A DNA stretch of 24,077 nt from Stephanodiscus triporus (Eukaryota; Bacillariophyta; Thalassiosirophyceae; Thalassiosirales; Thalassiosiraceae): NCBI GenBank assembly GCA_036939755.1, contig JALLAZ010000097.1, positions 1 through 24,077 of the forward strand. Reading direction: 5' to 3'. The translations under genes were made by a program, and so were the position numbers. Position 1 is the stretch's first letter. Each line of letters begins with the position of its first letter. A model generated the notes under the pieces. It did no database searches, was not told the origin of the DNA, and worked only from the letters and a program-made list of their open reading frames with translations. Below are positions 10,936-21,273 of this stretch, in pieces.

Positions 10936-11144
10936 CTGTCGAATCTTATGGCACTTTATCTCCTCTATTTTTTGAGCTCTCTGGTATATCGCCTGCGTGT
11001 ACTATGCAGAAACAATTAGCCACCAGGTTGTGTAATTGCTGGCTCCGGTGTTTCGGTGGCTTGCCCGTTAGGTTCCTGTCTTTAATTTGGTATAATTGTG
11101 ATAGTGGAACGCGGCACGACTCATGAAGATGAGTCACATAATTT

Positions 11145-11275
11145 TTATCCCGTTTTTTTAGCCTTCGGCGCTTTCTTGAAAGTCAACAAGGCGGCAAACA
11201 GAGGCAATGGCAGGACTGGCCCAGCCGTCCATATGAAATGAAGGTTAGGCCCAAACTGGTTACGCTCTATGGGCG
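11145..11275 (-). other. Possible 3' exon encoding a membrane span and a KKxx tail
   Basis: An open stretch after a possible acceptor (CATCTCGCTGAG, ending at 11276) encodes about 43 residues. It contains a hydrophobic span (LHFIWTAGPVLPLPLFAALL) followed by a lysine-rich end and stop TAA 11145-11147. The last four residues are KKTG, which fits the dilysine ER-retrieval pattern. It is on the same strand as the PAP2-like phosphatase gene and downstream of it. A splice from AGCG|GTTGAC near 11514 would join in phase, but that donor is weak. It could instead be a remnant of a separate gene. Confidence 0.25.
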
Positions 11276-11510
11276 CTCAGCGAGATGGAAATAACGAATG
11301 GGCGTAGGCAACGTTTTTCAGGAGGTTGAAGTGTCCTACGCATGAATTCCAGATGCAAAGACAGATCCCCGGTGTCGTAGATACTAGATACTCCCGCGGA
11401 ACAGGTGGCATCTCAAGGCAGAGCCCCATCATGGGCGATCCATTCTTGTTCGAACATTGATTTCATACCGAAGCCGAGACGGTAAAGATTTTATCGGTAC
11501 CAAAAATGAG

Positions 11511-12856
11511 TCAACCGCTCTTCATTCGAATCCTTCCTTCATCCACTCCGAAATTCAAACCAATCAACTTTCCAAAACGACAATACACCACGAATTCCAT
11601 GATAGTCCTGCTGTTTACGGTACCGGACCGCCAAAGACGGCCGCGAATAATGAAAAAATGGCAAGTGGCCCCCAAAATTACTCCGACGAAACATCCAACT
11701 AAAACTTGCATCACAGAGTGATCGTGTAGGTAAACTCTGCTCGGTGGTATCGGTAACAATAGGATGGTCCAAAGAATTGAGCAGTAATGGATTATCCAAT
11801 TCGATTCGAGACATTGACGCCGAGAATGAAAGTGACTGATCATGAGAGGAGATGCAGTTGGAATTGTCGCAACCGAAATACGATCGGACGAGGATAGCAA
11901 CGCCATCTGCCTATCATCAACATCGTCCACGATTTCCGAATGTGATGATTCGACGGGCTCTGGCTCTGAGGAATTGTTCTCCGGTTGATGTTCCAGTTCT
12001 TGCCAGCCATAACCCCATTCATAGGTACGAGTAAGGTCAATCTCCTGAACGTCACAGTTCACCGTCATGGTCGTGTGTCTCCTTCCGAACAAATCAGGGT
12101 GATCCACGAACAGCTCCAACAGTATGAACGTTAGCAGTCCAATCGAAGTACATGCATGACCGCTGAAATGTGGAAGCAATGAAGCGTTCAGAGCATGGTT
12201 TGTCGGGAACGTGAATATTTCAAGGAGATAACATGCAAAAATAAGAGCGATTGCGAAAAATACCTCAGCTGTAATATGTATCGACCTTACCTCGGCATGC
12301 CATAGGAGTGGAAATAAAGGCAGCTTCCAGTTGGACGAGGTTGCCTGACGACGTCCTTGAACAATACGCCGTTCGCCAACTCTAAAAATGCCATCATGCA
12401 CAATCGAACGAGCGATATGACATTTCCCGACGCCAGGAAATGACATACGAAATACGCCACCATCGCGTAGGGACAGACGAGCGAATACACGAGCGACGAT
12501 GTCGCGATTAGCGATCCGGCGGACGTCGCGGCATCTGGATCGAACGGATCGGACGAGCCCGCGTAGGATACGCCGATGCGACGAAACAGCGGCCGACCGC
12601 AGGACGAACGGACGCATTTCGATCCCCCGGCGAGGGCGTCGCAGGTCGCGTCGTCGTCGAGGCCGTCGCATCGGGTCATTGTCGTCGTCCCGGCGGTGAT
12701 TTCGCGATTCTGATGATAATCGTCGCACACGAAAATTCCGGCCATCTCCCCTTCTTCGTCCGCTATGGCTTCGAATCCACGGACGAGGAAGCGCATTATA
12801 TACGAGACCAATGCGAGGAGGCAGAGCCATCGTAGGCATATCCCGAGCGAGCTCAT
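11511..12856 (-). CDS. PAP2-family membrane phosphatase, dolichyl-diphosphatase-like
   Basis: Two exons, 12856-12291 and 12162-11511, joined in phase 2 across a 128-base intron (GAG|GTAAGG to TTTCAG), encode 405 residues ending at TGA. PAP2 motifs are present: K167-x6-R174-P175 (KDVVRQPRP), PSGH (188-191, formed exactly across the splice) and S330-R331 with H337. The usual aspartate four residues after that histidine is Gln (Q341), as I recall also in dolichyl-diphosphatase DOLPP1. Six hydrophobic spans are visible, the first near the N-terminus. A long acidic loop (about 224-300) separates motifs 2 and 3. Family members remove a phosphate from lipid phosphates or diphosphates; DOLPP1 recycles dolichyl-PP for N-glycosylation at the ER. 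It is divergent from the DEIH helicase gene. The true 3' end may lie further downstream. Confidence 0.8.
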
Positions 12857-13165
12857 GTTATTTTTACCGTCTCCGTCGCAGTTGCCTGACCCCCTCCCAC
12901 GGAAGAGCAGCAGCCCACTCTGTCTGTGGGCAGTGGTCGGATGATGGCAACAGAGACGGCGACGTGGCGGGCGAATGCTCGGATGACAGCGGCAGTGGAG
13001 GGCTATCTTAGGGAGGGAGGGATGCGGAGGCAGGGGGGTAGCAATGGCGTTCGTCGCAGGTCGCCATTGAGCAGAATTTTTGTACTCTACTGCTCTATCG
13101 TACTATCGTACTCTACTAGGAGTAGAAAATAAAGAGAGTCCAGTAGTATCGTAGTGCACCGAAGC
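12857..13165. promoter_or_regulatory. Divergent promoter region between the phosphatase and DEIH helicase genes
   Basis: 309 bases between two start codons pointing away from each other. Near the helicase side lies a cluster: TACTCTACT at 13083-13091 and again at 13109-13117, enclosing a tandem CTATCGTA pair (13095-13110), then a small hairpin CTACT-AGG-AGTAG (13113-13125). The rest is GC-rich with no coding signal. The cluster is 40-80 bases upstream of the helicase ATG, so it may be core promoter or 5' untranslated sequence. Confidence 0.4.
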
Positions 13166-16100
13166 ATGAGCGGCAGGGATAGAACAACTGACGGCGTCGG
13201 CGGCGGACGTTCCCGAGGTGGAGGAGGTGGTCGTTCTGCCGGTCGCGGCGGCGGCGGGAGTCGGCGTCGTCCGCAGGGCCACCACCCGCAAAGCGCTCCC
13301 GCCACGCCAGTGAAGCAGCGAAACGAGATCAACGACGCCGCCGCCGCCGCCGCCGGCGCCAACCACGGCGGCCGTGGCGGCGGCCAGTCTCGTTCGCGCG
13401 CGGCATCGACGCCGTCGTCGTCGTCATTTTCGTCGCAACGGCCGCACCGACGCCTCCAGCATCAATCCACGACGTCATCCTTTCCCTCCAAGAGAGACGG
13501 GGAGAGGGGGGCGTCCGCTCACACCGTGTCGGAGGAATATCGCATCCAGCTGACGAGGGTTCTCATGAACCTTCGCGAGACGACGGACGGCGCCGACGGC
13601 GGTCGGGATTCCATAACGCTGCCGTCCGACTTGACGAACACGCAGCGGAAATTCGTCCACGAGCTGTCGAAGCAGCTCGGGCTGAAGAGCAAGAGTTACG
13701 GCAAGGGCGAGGATCGGAAGGTCGTGGTCAGCAAGGTCTTGGGAGGTGGCGGTGTTGGATTCGGATTGACGACCGGGGGCAACGGAGAGAAGAAAAATGG
13801 CGGATCGCTGCCGACGGAGGCGGATTACAAGCAGGTCCCGCGCATCTACGTGGGAAGGAGGGGCGAGGAGGCGTTGAGGAAACATTTATCGAAATTCCCG
13901 CCCTCGGCGAAGGAGGAGGCCGAATCTAGAGAGACCGGATCCTCGATGGTATTGCGATACAGTGAAATATCCAACAATGATCAAACAAGTCTCGATCTCG
14001 TCCGGCCCGAACGAGTACGAGATGACATTCGAAACGCACGGCAACGGCGGGACCAGAAACGACAACACGAGAGGATGGTGCAGCAGCGAATTCAAAGTCA
14101 TCAACAGGCAAAGCAGCAGATGCGATCGCATTCGCTATATTCTACGATGATTAAGCAACGGAGTAGTTTGCCGGCATTCGGGTACGCGCGAGACATTTGC
14201 GACGTTTTGAGGAATAAGAGGAATCAGGTGGTCATCCTGACGGGAGATACAGGCTGCGGGTGCGTCGTACAAACAATGATTCCTTTGTGTTCTTCCTTGG
14301 CGTTTCGTGCGTTCGTTGATACCCGCGGGACGTGGAACTTACCGCAATAATTCAATTTTGACCCCCCCCCTCCCCCCCTCCCCCCCCGCCCCCCCCACAC
14401 ACACAAAACAGCAAATCGACGCAAGTTCCGCAATTCCTCCTCGACGATCCTGAAATCGGACCCTCGTGCAACATCCTGATCACCCAGCCTCGCAGGATAA
14501 GCGCCATATCGGTCGCCGAACGCGTGGCATCCGAGCGATGCGAGTCGGTCGGGCAGAGCGTGGGGTATTCGGTCCGACTTGAGGGATGCGCGTCGAGGAG
14601 GACACAGCTGCTGTTCTGCACCCCGGGCGTGCTGATGAAGCGTCTGCACCCCAATAACTCCGATCGCGACGATGACCTCGGCGTGTCGGTCGACGGTGGC
14701 GGCGGCGGCGATGCCGCAGGCATTCACAGGCTGTCGGAATACACGCACATAATCATGGACGAGATACACGAGCGCGATAAGAACACGGAATTCCTTATGA
14801 TCGCGCTGCAGGACTTGCTGGAAGCGCGCGAGGACTTGAAGTTGATCCTGATGTCGGCGACGATGCCGACGAGAGACTTGGCGGAGTATTGGTGTGGTGT
14901 GGGACGGAGGAGGTGGTCGAGGCTGCTGCAGGAGAGGGACGATCTACGACAAAATAATACATGCCCCGAGGATCGCGATGATGAAATCGGGGGCAATGAA
15001 TCTCTGCCCCGTGCTCTAGACGATGAAAACTCGGGAGACGATAACGGTGCCGCGATGCCGGTCGAAATCAACATCCCAGGACGGACCTTCCCCGTGCAAG
15101 AATTCTTCTTGGAGGATGTGCTCTTGATGACGGGATTCGTCAATGAGGCTCATGCGGAGGCTCCCGATATGGCTCAGATCGAGTCCGATTTACTGTCCTT
15201 GTTGGGCGGTTCCCGAAATTACTCGTCGTCTGGGAAGAATGAGACGGTACGCAGTGGGGCGCCGCAATCGTTGGTATGGGCGGAAAGCTCCCTGACTTGC
15301 GTCATGTGCAATCAATCCGGATTCAAATGCGCGGAAGAATTGGGGACACACATTGCCCTTTGTGATGGAGGCGGAGGTGTATCGATGCTGGAGCTTGAAG
15401 ATCGAGTGAGATCGGTGGATGTTGATCTCATTGGTGGATTTGATAAACTTTGTAATGTAGCTTCCACTTCCAGCTCGGTTCCTGAGGGCGAAGATTACGT
15501 GAGCGACGATGCCGCCGATGACAGGGTGTGTGTCGATAATATAATGGAAGATGACATGGAAGATTATGATGACGAAGAAGAGGGGTGTGGCCTCATCGGT
15601 GGAAAATGGGATGGGCAGTCACCATTTGGTAATGATACCGCCGTCCCCGCCAACAAACCCACATTGACCGAGGATGAACTGTTAAATCGTTACCAAACCA
15701 TGTACGACGATGAGGAGATCAACTATGATCTGTTGCTCGCGCTTGTTCGCTACGTGAACCAATCCTCCTACGGAGATGGGGCCATCTTGATCTTCTTCTC
15801 GGGATGGGCTGACATTTCCGAGTTTTTGATGGTCCTTGAAAGCACACCTCCTTTCAACGACCGCACTCAATTTGTGCTGTATCCTCTTCATAGCGGCATC
15901 CCCAGCAAAGAGCAACGGCAAGTGTTTATCAAACCTCCCCGAGGCGTACGAAAAATCATACTAGCAACAAACATTGCAGAAACGTCGCTTACCATCGAGG
16001 ATGTGGCGTTCGTCATCGACACTGGCCGCGCGAAAGAAAAGAGCTACGATCCTCACCTGAAAACAAGTACTCTACAAGAGTCGTGGATCAGCCAAGCAAG

Positions 16101-17400
16101 TGCAAAACAGCGAAAGGGAAGAGCCGGGCGATGCAAGGCTGGCGTTTGTTTTCACCTGTTCTCTAAAAGACGACATGCGTCTATGCGGCCATTCGTGGAG
16201 AGTGAGCTGATAAGAACTCCATTGGAGGAAATATGCCTGCAGTGCAAACAATTGAAACTGGCCCCTGGTGGTCCCGATGATCCCGATGGCATTCCCGCGT
16301 TTCTATCTAAGGCGATGACACCTCCCCACTCTAAATCTGTGATGAATGCTCTGGAACTCCTGTGTGCTTTGGGCGCAATGGACGAGGAAACAAACGAGCT
16401 TACAAATCTGGGCATCTGCCTTTCCGCGTTGAGTCTCGAGCCACGGGTGGGGAAAATGGTTATAATGAGTTATCTGATCGGATGCGCGAAAGCCTCCTCG
16501 TCCATGGCGGTGGCCATGTCGCACAAGTCCCTGTTCACCATCCCACCTCCATCCATGCGCAAAGTATCGGACATGGCAAAGGTCAAACTCTCCGAGCGCT
16601 CAAACAGCGACCAAATAACCAGCCTGAACGTACTTAGGAATCGTGACATAGTTGCAAAGCGTGGACCCGGTGCTCTGGCAGGCTGGTGCAGGCAAAATTA
16701 TCTCAACTTCTCATCGCTGAATATGATATCCGAATTAAGACATGTCGTATCTCGTGAACTCGAAGGTCTTGGCTTCCCACCTTGCTCCCAGAACGGCTAT
16801 CACAACCGGAACGGCGATTTCAATCCAGCCTTTCTCCAAGCTTCTATTTGTGCTGGTCTGTATCCGAATGTGGCTTACCGACGCACTGGCGATGTCAATT
16901 TTTCCACCCTAACAAACAGAAAGGCCAAGATCCACCTCGGCAGTGTCAACGCGGTCAAGTCACAGCTGTTGAGTACTAAATGCCAGGTGGCCGAGAACCA
17001 AGTAGAATTTGTCGTGTTTGGAGAAATGGTGAAAGGCAAAGCCATGTTCACGATGGAAAATACAACCCATCTTGTGTCTCCGATTCCACTTTTACTGCTA
17101 TGCGGACAACTACACGTTAAGCAAATTCGATTTGCGCCTGCTGGGTTGACACTGACGGATGTAAACAGCACCTCTACCACTCAGAAGTCAATATTGTCTT
17201 TGGATGATTGGTTGGTTTTCCTGTGCGAGCCAGAAATTGCCTCCGCATTAGTTGTGCTGCGTAATCGTCTGGATTCTGCCTTCTCCAGGATTACATCCGA
17301 CCCTACCAATTTCACCGATCTGCCTGCTGCTGAGAAGGATGCTGTCGAAACCTTAAGTCTCGTCTTGAATAGCAGCCACAACGCCGCCCCAAGTAAGTAA
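13166..17400 (+). CDS. R3H-domain DEIH-box RNA helicase (DHX36/YTHDC2/NIH group)
   Basis: Two exons, 13166-14259 and 14412-17400, joined in phase 2 inside the Walker A loop, encode 1,360 residues ending at TAA. The N-terminus is RGG/Gly/Ala-rich (residues 1-130), then an R3H domain at about 150-195 (LTNTQRKFVHELSKQLGLKS), which binds single-stranded nucleic acid. Helicase motifs: GDTGCGKST (360-368), TQPRRISA, DEIH at 481-484, SAT at 513-515, TNIAETSLT, and QRKGRAGR at 931-938. HA2 and OB-fold regions follow. Between motifs III and IV there is a long acidic insertion with a C2HC finger-like pattern (C661, C664, H678, C682). DHX36-type enzymes unwind RNA duplexes or G-quadruplexes 3' to 5' with ATP. 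ATG 13166 was chosen as the first in frame after the promoter cluster. The exact orthologue is not settled. Confidence 0.92.
14362..14396 (+). repeat. C-rich tract followed by CA repeats inside the DEIH helicase intron
   Basis: Runs of 7-9 C broken by single T or G lie at 14362-14396 and run into a short CA repeat, just before the acceptor AAAACAG at 14411. It serves as the polypyrimidine tract of the 152-base intron 14260-14411. On the opposite strand it is a G-quadruplex-type sequence. Confidence 0.85.
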
Positions 17401-18456
17401 TAATCTTGGAAAAGATTGTTATTATCTAGAGTAGAGAAGTATTAAGTAATTTACACGATGAGGGAGGCAGGGGGTCCTCATACTCTCCTTCGAACTTAAT
17501 TGGTGACCGACGCAATGTGTATCTTATGTAGAAGATAGCTAAATCCCTCCCCGTCCAAGCTATTGCACTCTCTCTATCTACTCTTAGTTCAGTATCGTAC
17601 GTTATCGTACGTACAATATTCTCTTCACAACCGCCACATCGTCGCACACAAAAACGAACGCCGCCGTCAACTCACGGCGCCGTTTTCCAACAAAAAGGTA
17701 TTGGAGGAATACTATTAATTTGAGATGAGGGGAGTCGTTCGCAAAGCCAAAGGAAGCAGGAAGAATAAGGGGGTGAGTAGTAGCGTGTACACTGTTCTAT
17801 TTTTACCGAGCGAGGGAGAGACGGGTCGATATGATGGGGGGGGGGGGAGTTCGCGAGTGTAGCCATGTATGACGACGATCGACGACGGGCGGCGAATTTG
17901 GTTGGTCCGAAAATCAAGGACGTAAGGCGCAATTGTTATTCGTTGCCGCGCCGCCACATCACAATCGGCGCAGGCCGGGCCGGACGTCATGGTAGAGTTC
18001 ATTACCAGGTCCTCCGGATTCCCGCCCTCCTCCCTTTACGCGGGCTCGCCCGCCGGAATCCTGCCCTGCCCCCGAAAACTCCCGGGATTCTTTTTTTCTC
18101 AAGAAAAAGAAGAAATGACGTAATTATTTCTCCATTTCGGGGGTTAGAATCGCTGGTGCCGATTTTTTTTGTCGGAGTGCGCCCGAGAAAAAGTCTTGGA
18201 ATGCTGTGTGCAGTATCTACGATACCCCTCTACTACCCCTACACATCGGACTGTGAAGGTTATTACTCGTACCCCAACAACAATTCAGGCAGCTCCAAAG
18301 AAAGTAATTCATTTGGCTGCCCTGGAGGTGGAGGAGGATGTTCGCACGCCAGCACATCTAGTCTCATACTATCTATCCTGCGGATCTTCAAGTGTCGACC
18401 GAGACGACAATACGAGCGCACGCGTCCGTCTTCAATAGTCCTTCCGCGACAACGAT
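17401..18456. other. Spacer between the DEIH helicase and the 186-residue ORF
   Basis: About 1,050 bases with no recognisable gene. It contains a tandem ten-base repeat near 17593, a 12-G run at 17836-17847 and a GC-rich middle. From 18169 to a TAG at 18436-18438 the frame of the next ORF is open and has a coding-like composition (a stretch reading KKVIHLAALEVEEDVRTPAH), so an upstream exon is possible. A long open frame at 17865-18839 overlaps the next gene in another frame and looks fortuitous. Confidence 0.45.
17593..17612 (+). repeat. Tandem 10-mer TATCGTACGT, two copies
   Basis: Two perfect adjacent copies of TATCGTACGT, about 190 bases downstream of the DEIH helicase stop codon. The TATCGTA core also occurs in tandem in that gene's promoter region (13096-13110). 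Function unknown. Confidence 0.7.
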
Positions 18457-19017
18457 ATGTCGAGGACATCCACCAAAACACCCGCGATGGCAATATCCCA
18501 CCCTTTCCTCCCGCGCGGAGGCGGGCCATCACCCAACACCGCCAAGGAGGCTTACAACAGGGGCATGCTCTTCTCGTACTTCACATCCAAGGCCTCCGAG
18601 CTGATCTGCGGCAAGGAGCTCTTCTGCTTCTTCAGCCGCGATGCAGCCGCCACCAATACCAACACTGCCGCGTTGGAGATGAGATGGTCTGGACACCAGC
18701 CCCTCAGTCCAGACACATGCTCGCGGTCGAATGGCGAAATGTCCCCATACGAGCTTCGGATCATGAGGCAGAGGAGACGGAGGGGCGTCTTGCAGTCGAC
18801 GCTGCTGTCGCCCCTCGAGGAGCGACGGCGGAGCGATAGTCGCAATAACAGCAACAATTATGGTGTCCCTAGTGGCAGCAGCAGCAGCATGGAGAAGTCG
18901 CTTCAGGACGATCGACAGGGGAAAAAACCGTTCATTCCGTCGTCGCAGTATCCTGTCCAGCATTCCCATGATGAATACAAGTCATATATTGAAGAGTTGG
19001 ATTCCGCCGAAAAGTGA
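18457..19017 (+). CDS. Uncharacterised 186-residue protein
   Basis: Open from ATG 18457 (a second ATG at 18487 has a better context, with G at -3 and G after the ATG) to TGA at 19015-19017. The first 75 residues look structured (AYNRGMLFSYFTSKASELIC and ELFCFFSRDA). The rest is polar and low-complexity, with arginine clusters (RQRRRR, EERRRS), a serine/asparagine-rich run and an acidic end (SYIEELDSAE). No signal peptide or clear membrane span and no family I recognise. It precedes the PP2A B56 gene on the same strand by about 110 bases. I tested joining its 3' end to the B56 exon: the only nearby donor (GAAAA|GTGACG) is in the wrong phase. Upstream coding sequence may exist (see the spacer entry). 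Confidence 0.5.
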   Translation: MSRTSTKTPAMAISHPFLPRGGGPSPNTAKEAYNRGMLFSYFTSKASELICGKELFCFFSRDAAATNTNTAALEMRWSGHQPLSPDTCSRSNGEMSPYELRIMRQRRRRGVLQSTLLSPLEERRRSDSRNNSNNYGVPSGSSSSMEKSLQDDRQGKKPFIPSSQYPVQHSHDEYKSYIEELDSAEK

Positions 19018-19129
19018 CGGGTTGGTCACGGAGTTTTGGTGGTCGATCGATCCTTGACTTGATTGTTTTTGTATACGTGAAAGTTTATTTTGCAGCTGCC
19101 TGAACTTATTTGTTGTCCGTAACAGTGGA

Positions 19130-21007
19130 ATGGAAGGGCATCGATTTTTGGGCAATGTTGAAGCTTGGTTGGATCCCGCATTACCCATCTCACTCTCATC
19201 CCCCATCTGGAAAACTGCAAATATTCTCGTTTTTCAAATACACATTGTGCACACGAACGCTGAAAAATTAACGACGCACTGCAGAGTGAGGCCCCGGCGC
19301 CCACCCCAGTAGCCGCGCCCCCGGCCGCGGCCGAGGCATCCAAGGCGACGACAGCCACGTCCGCCGCCATCGAGAAACGCAAGAGTCGCCAGTCCTTTTC
19401 CGTCCCCAAGGGGGCTGCGGAGGACTTGGCCCAGCAGGTCGAGCCCCAGCCACCCGCCGCGCGTGCCTCGACAGGCAGCGTTACTGGGAGTGTCACCGGT
19501 GCCAGCCTGAGTGGTGCGAGCGCGACGACCAGTGTGTCTGGGTCGTACCAGGGCCTGTCGCAGGTTGGAAGTCCCCCCTCTGCGTTGCGGGAGCTGCCCG
19601 CGCTGCGGGATGCCCCGCCCAACAAGCGCGAGGAGCTCTTTAAGTTGAAGCTGCAGCTTTGCGGGGTCATTTTTTCCTTCGACGATCCCACGTCGGACAA
19701 GCGTGGGAAGGTGTGTTGTGTCCAACCATTTTGTTTTCTTTCTAGTGTTGTAGTCCTTTTGTTATATGTGTGATCTTTGTTTGCACACATCTTGACTATG
19801 CGACTAATCTTCAACACGTTTTTGATGCGCTATCATCAACAAACTAAATTAGGACATGAAACGCCAGACGTTGCTAGAGCTGGTCGACTACGTCAACACT
19901 CCCGCGGGTCAGAAGATTTTTACCGAATCTGTCATGTCCGACCTGATGGCGATGGTCTCTGCGAATGTCTGCCGCGCCCTCCCTCCTGCTACCGACGACT
20001 TCGACCCTGAGGAGGACGAGCCAGTCCTCGAGTCGGCGTGGCCTCACCTCCAGGTGGCGTACGAATTCTTTCTCCGCTTCATCGTTAGCTCGGAGGTCAA
20101 TGCCAAGGCCGCGAAGAAGTACGTTGACCAGCGATTCTGCCTCCAGCTCGTGGAATTGTTTGACTCCGAGGACCCCCGCGAGCGTGACTACTTGAAGACA
20201 ATATTGCATCGCATCTACGGGAAGTTCATGTCCCACAGGTCCTTCATCCGAAGGGCCATATCCAATGTGTTCTACAGATTCGTGTACGAGACGGAGCGTC
20301 ACAACGGAATTGGCGAACTGCTCGAGATCCTCGGCTCCATCATTAACGGATTTGCCATCCCGCTGAAGAAGGAGCACCTACAGTTCTTGGTACGTGCCCT
20401 GATCCCCCTCCACAAGCCCAAGTGTGTTGGATTGTACCACCAACAATTATCATACTGCATCATCCAATATGTGGAGAAGGACGCCGACACCGCCACACCA
20501 ATCCTCAACGGGTTCTTCAAGTGCTGGCCATGGTCCTGCTCTGGCAAGCAAGTCCTCTTCTTGAACGAGCTTGAGGAGATCCTCGAGCTACTTGGTGCCG
20601 ACCAACTCAACCAGATAAGCAAGACCCTATTCACGAACCTGGCTCGGTGCCTCGACTCAGACCACTTCCAGGTCGTCGAGCGCGCGCTTTTCCTTTGGAA
20701 CAACGAGCACCTCGTGAACAGCGGCTGCCTGTCGAGGCTGAACGCCCAGACAGTTCTGCCAATCATATACGGCCCGCTTTACAAGAACAGCTCTGGGCAT
20801 TGGAACGCCACCGTTGAGGGCCTTGCGCAAAACGTGCTGAAGATGTACATGGAGTATGACCTTGTGCTGTATGACCAGTGCACCACCGCATACTTCAAGG
20901 AGGAGGAGGAAGCTAAGAGAAAAATCCAGGCGATCGCTGACCGTTGGCAGGCCATTGAGAAGTTGGCGACCGCCAAAAGGAACCAAAGAATGATTGCCGC
21001 AGCCTGA
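19130..21007 (+). CDS. Protein phosphatase 2A regulatory subunit B56 (B')
   Basis: The exons 19285-19710 and 19853-21007 are well supported, joined in phase 0 (GGGAAG|GTGTGT to AAATTAG|GACATG). They encode a Ser/Ala/Pro-rich N-terminal region of about 110 residues, then the B56 HEAT-repeat fold: LFKLKLQLCGVIFSFDDPTS, LLELVDYVNT, WPHLQVAYEFFLRF, YLKTILHRIYGKF, FIRRAISNVFYRFVYETERH, ending at TGA. B56 subunits bind the PP2A A/C core and select substrates carrying LxxIxE-type motifs. The 19285 exon lacks an ATG and has an in-frame stop at 19261-19263, so a start exon must lie upstream. The nearest phase-compatible choice is a nine-codon exon, 19130-19156, with a weak donor (AAT|GTTGAA), giving 535 residues. 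That first exon is tentative; the remainder is firm. Confidence 0.9.
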
Positions 21008-21273
21008 ACAGCATGCTGAATTATGTTATGAATAGTAGCTCTCTCCCAATGGTATTTGGGGAAACAAATTAATTAGCTCGAGAATAAGAGAAAGGCATAA
21101 CTTTGAGAAAATATCGCATGCTTGATTAGCTCTTTACTATTGTGTACATGCAACTATTCGACGTCTTCGAGTTCAGCACAACAACATCGGCGGCGGCGGC
21201 TCCGTCATTCGCGGCGAGGGGTGCGTGATCGTTTGCACCAATCATGAATTTGATTGATAAGCCCAATTTTACA

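Noticed and set aside
10478..10945. Alternative genetic code with TAA read as an amino acid, suggested by two in-frame TAA in coding-like sequence
   Set aside because: Intact genes in the same window end normally at TAA, TAG and TGA with no internal stops, so local decay is the simpler explanation.
12499..12699. Arginine-rich plus-strand frame opposite the phosphatase first exon
   Set aside because: Antisense shadow of a GC-rich exon; very biased composition and no motif.
11511..12839. A 442-codon frame starting inside the phosphatase first exon
   Set aside because: Its first part is an arginine-rich shadow of the true frame. Only the part after 12162 is the real exon 2, reached by splicing.
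17385..17400. Splice-donor-like CCAAGTAAGTAA at the end of the DEIH helicase
   Set aside because: It overlaps the natural stop, the protein already has full HA2/OB length, and no downstream exon with a matching phase was recognised.
17865..18839. 324-codon frame starting MYDDDRRRAANLVG
   Set aside because: It overlaps the 186-residue ORF in another frame, its second half is Arg/Gln/His-rich shadow sequence, and no domain is visible.
19026..19817. 263-codon minus-strand frame opposite the B56 N-terminal exon
   Set aside because: Antisense to a Ser/Ala-rich coding exon; Gly/Arg-rich shadow with no motif, and it spans the B56 intron.
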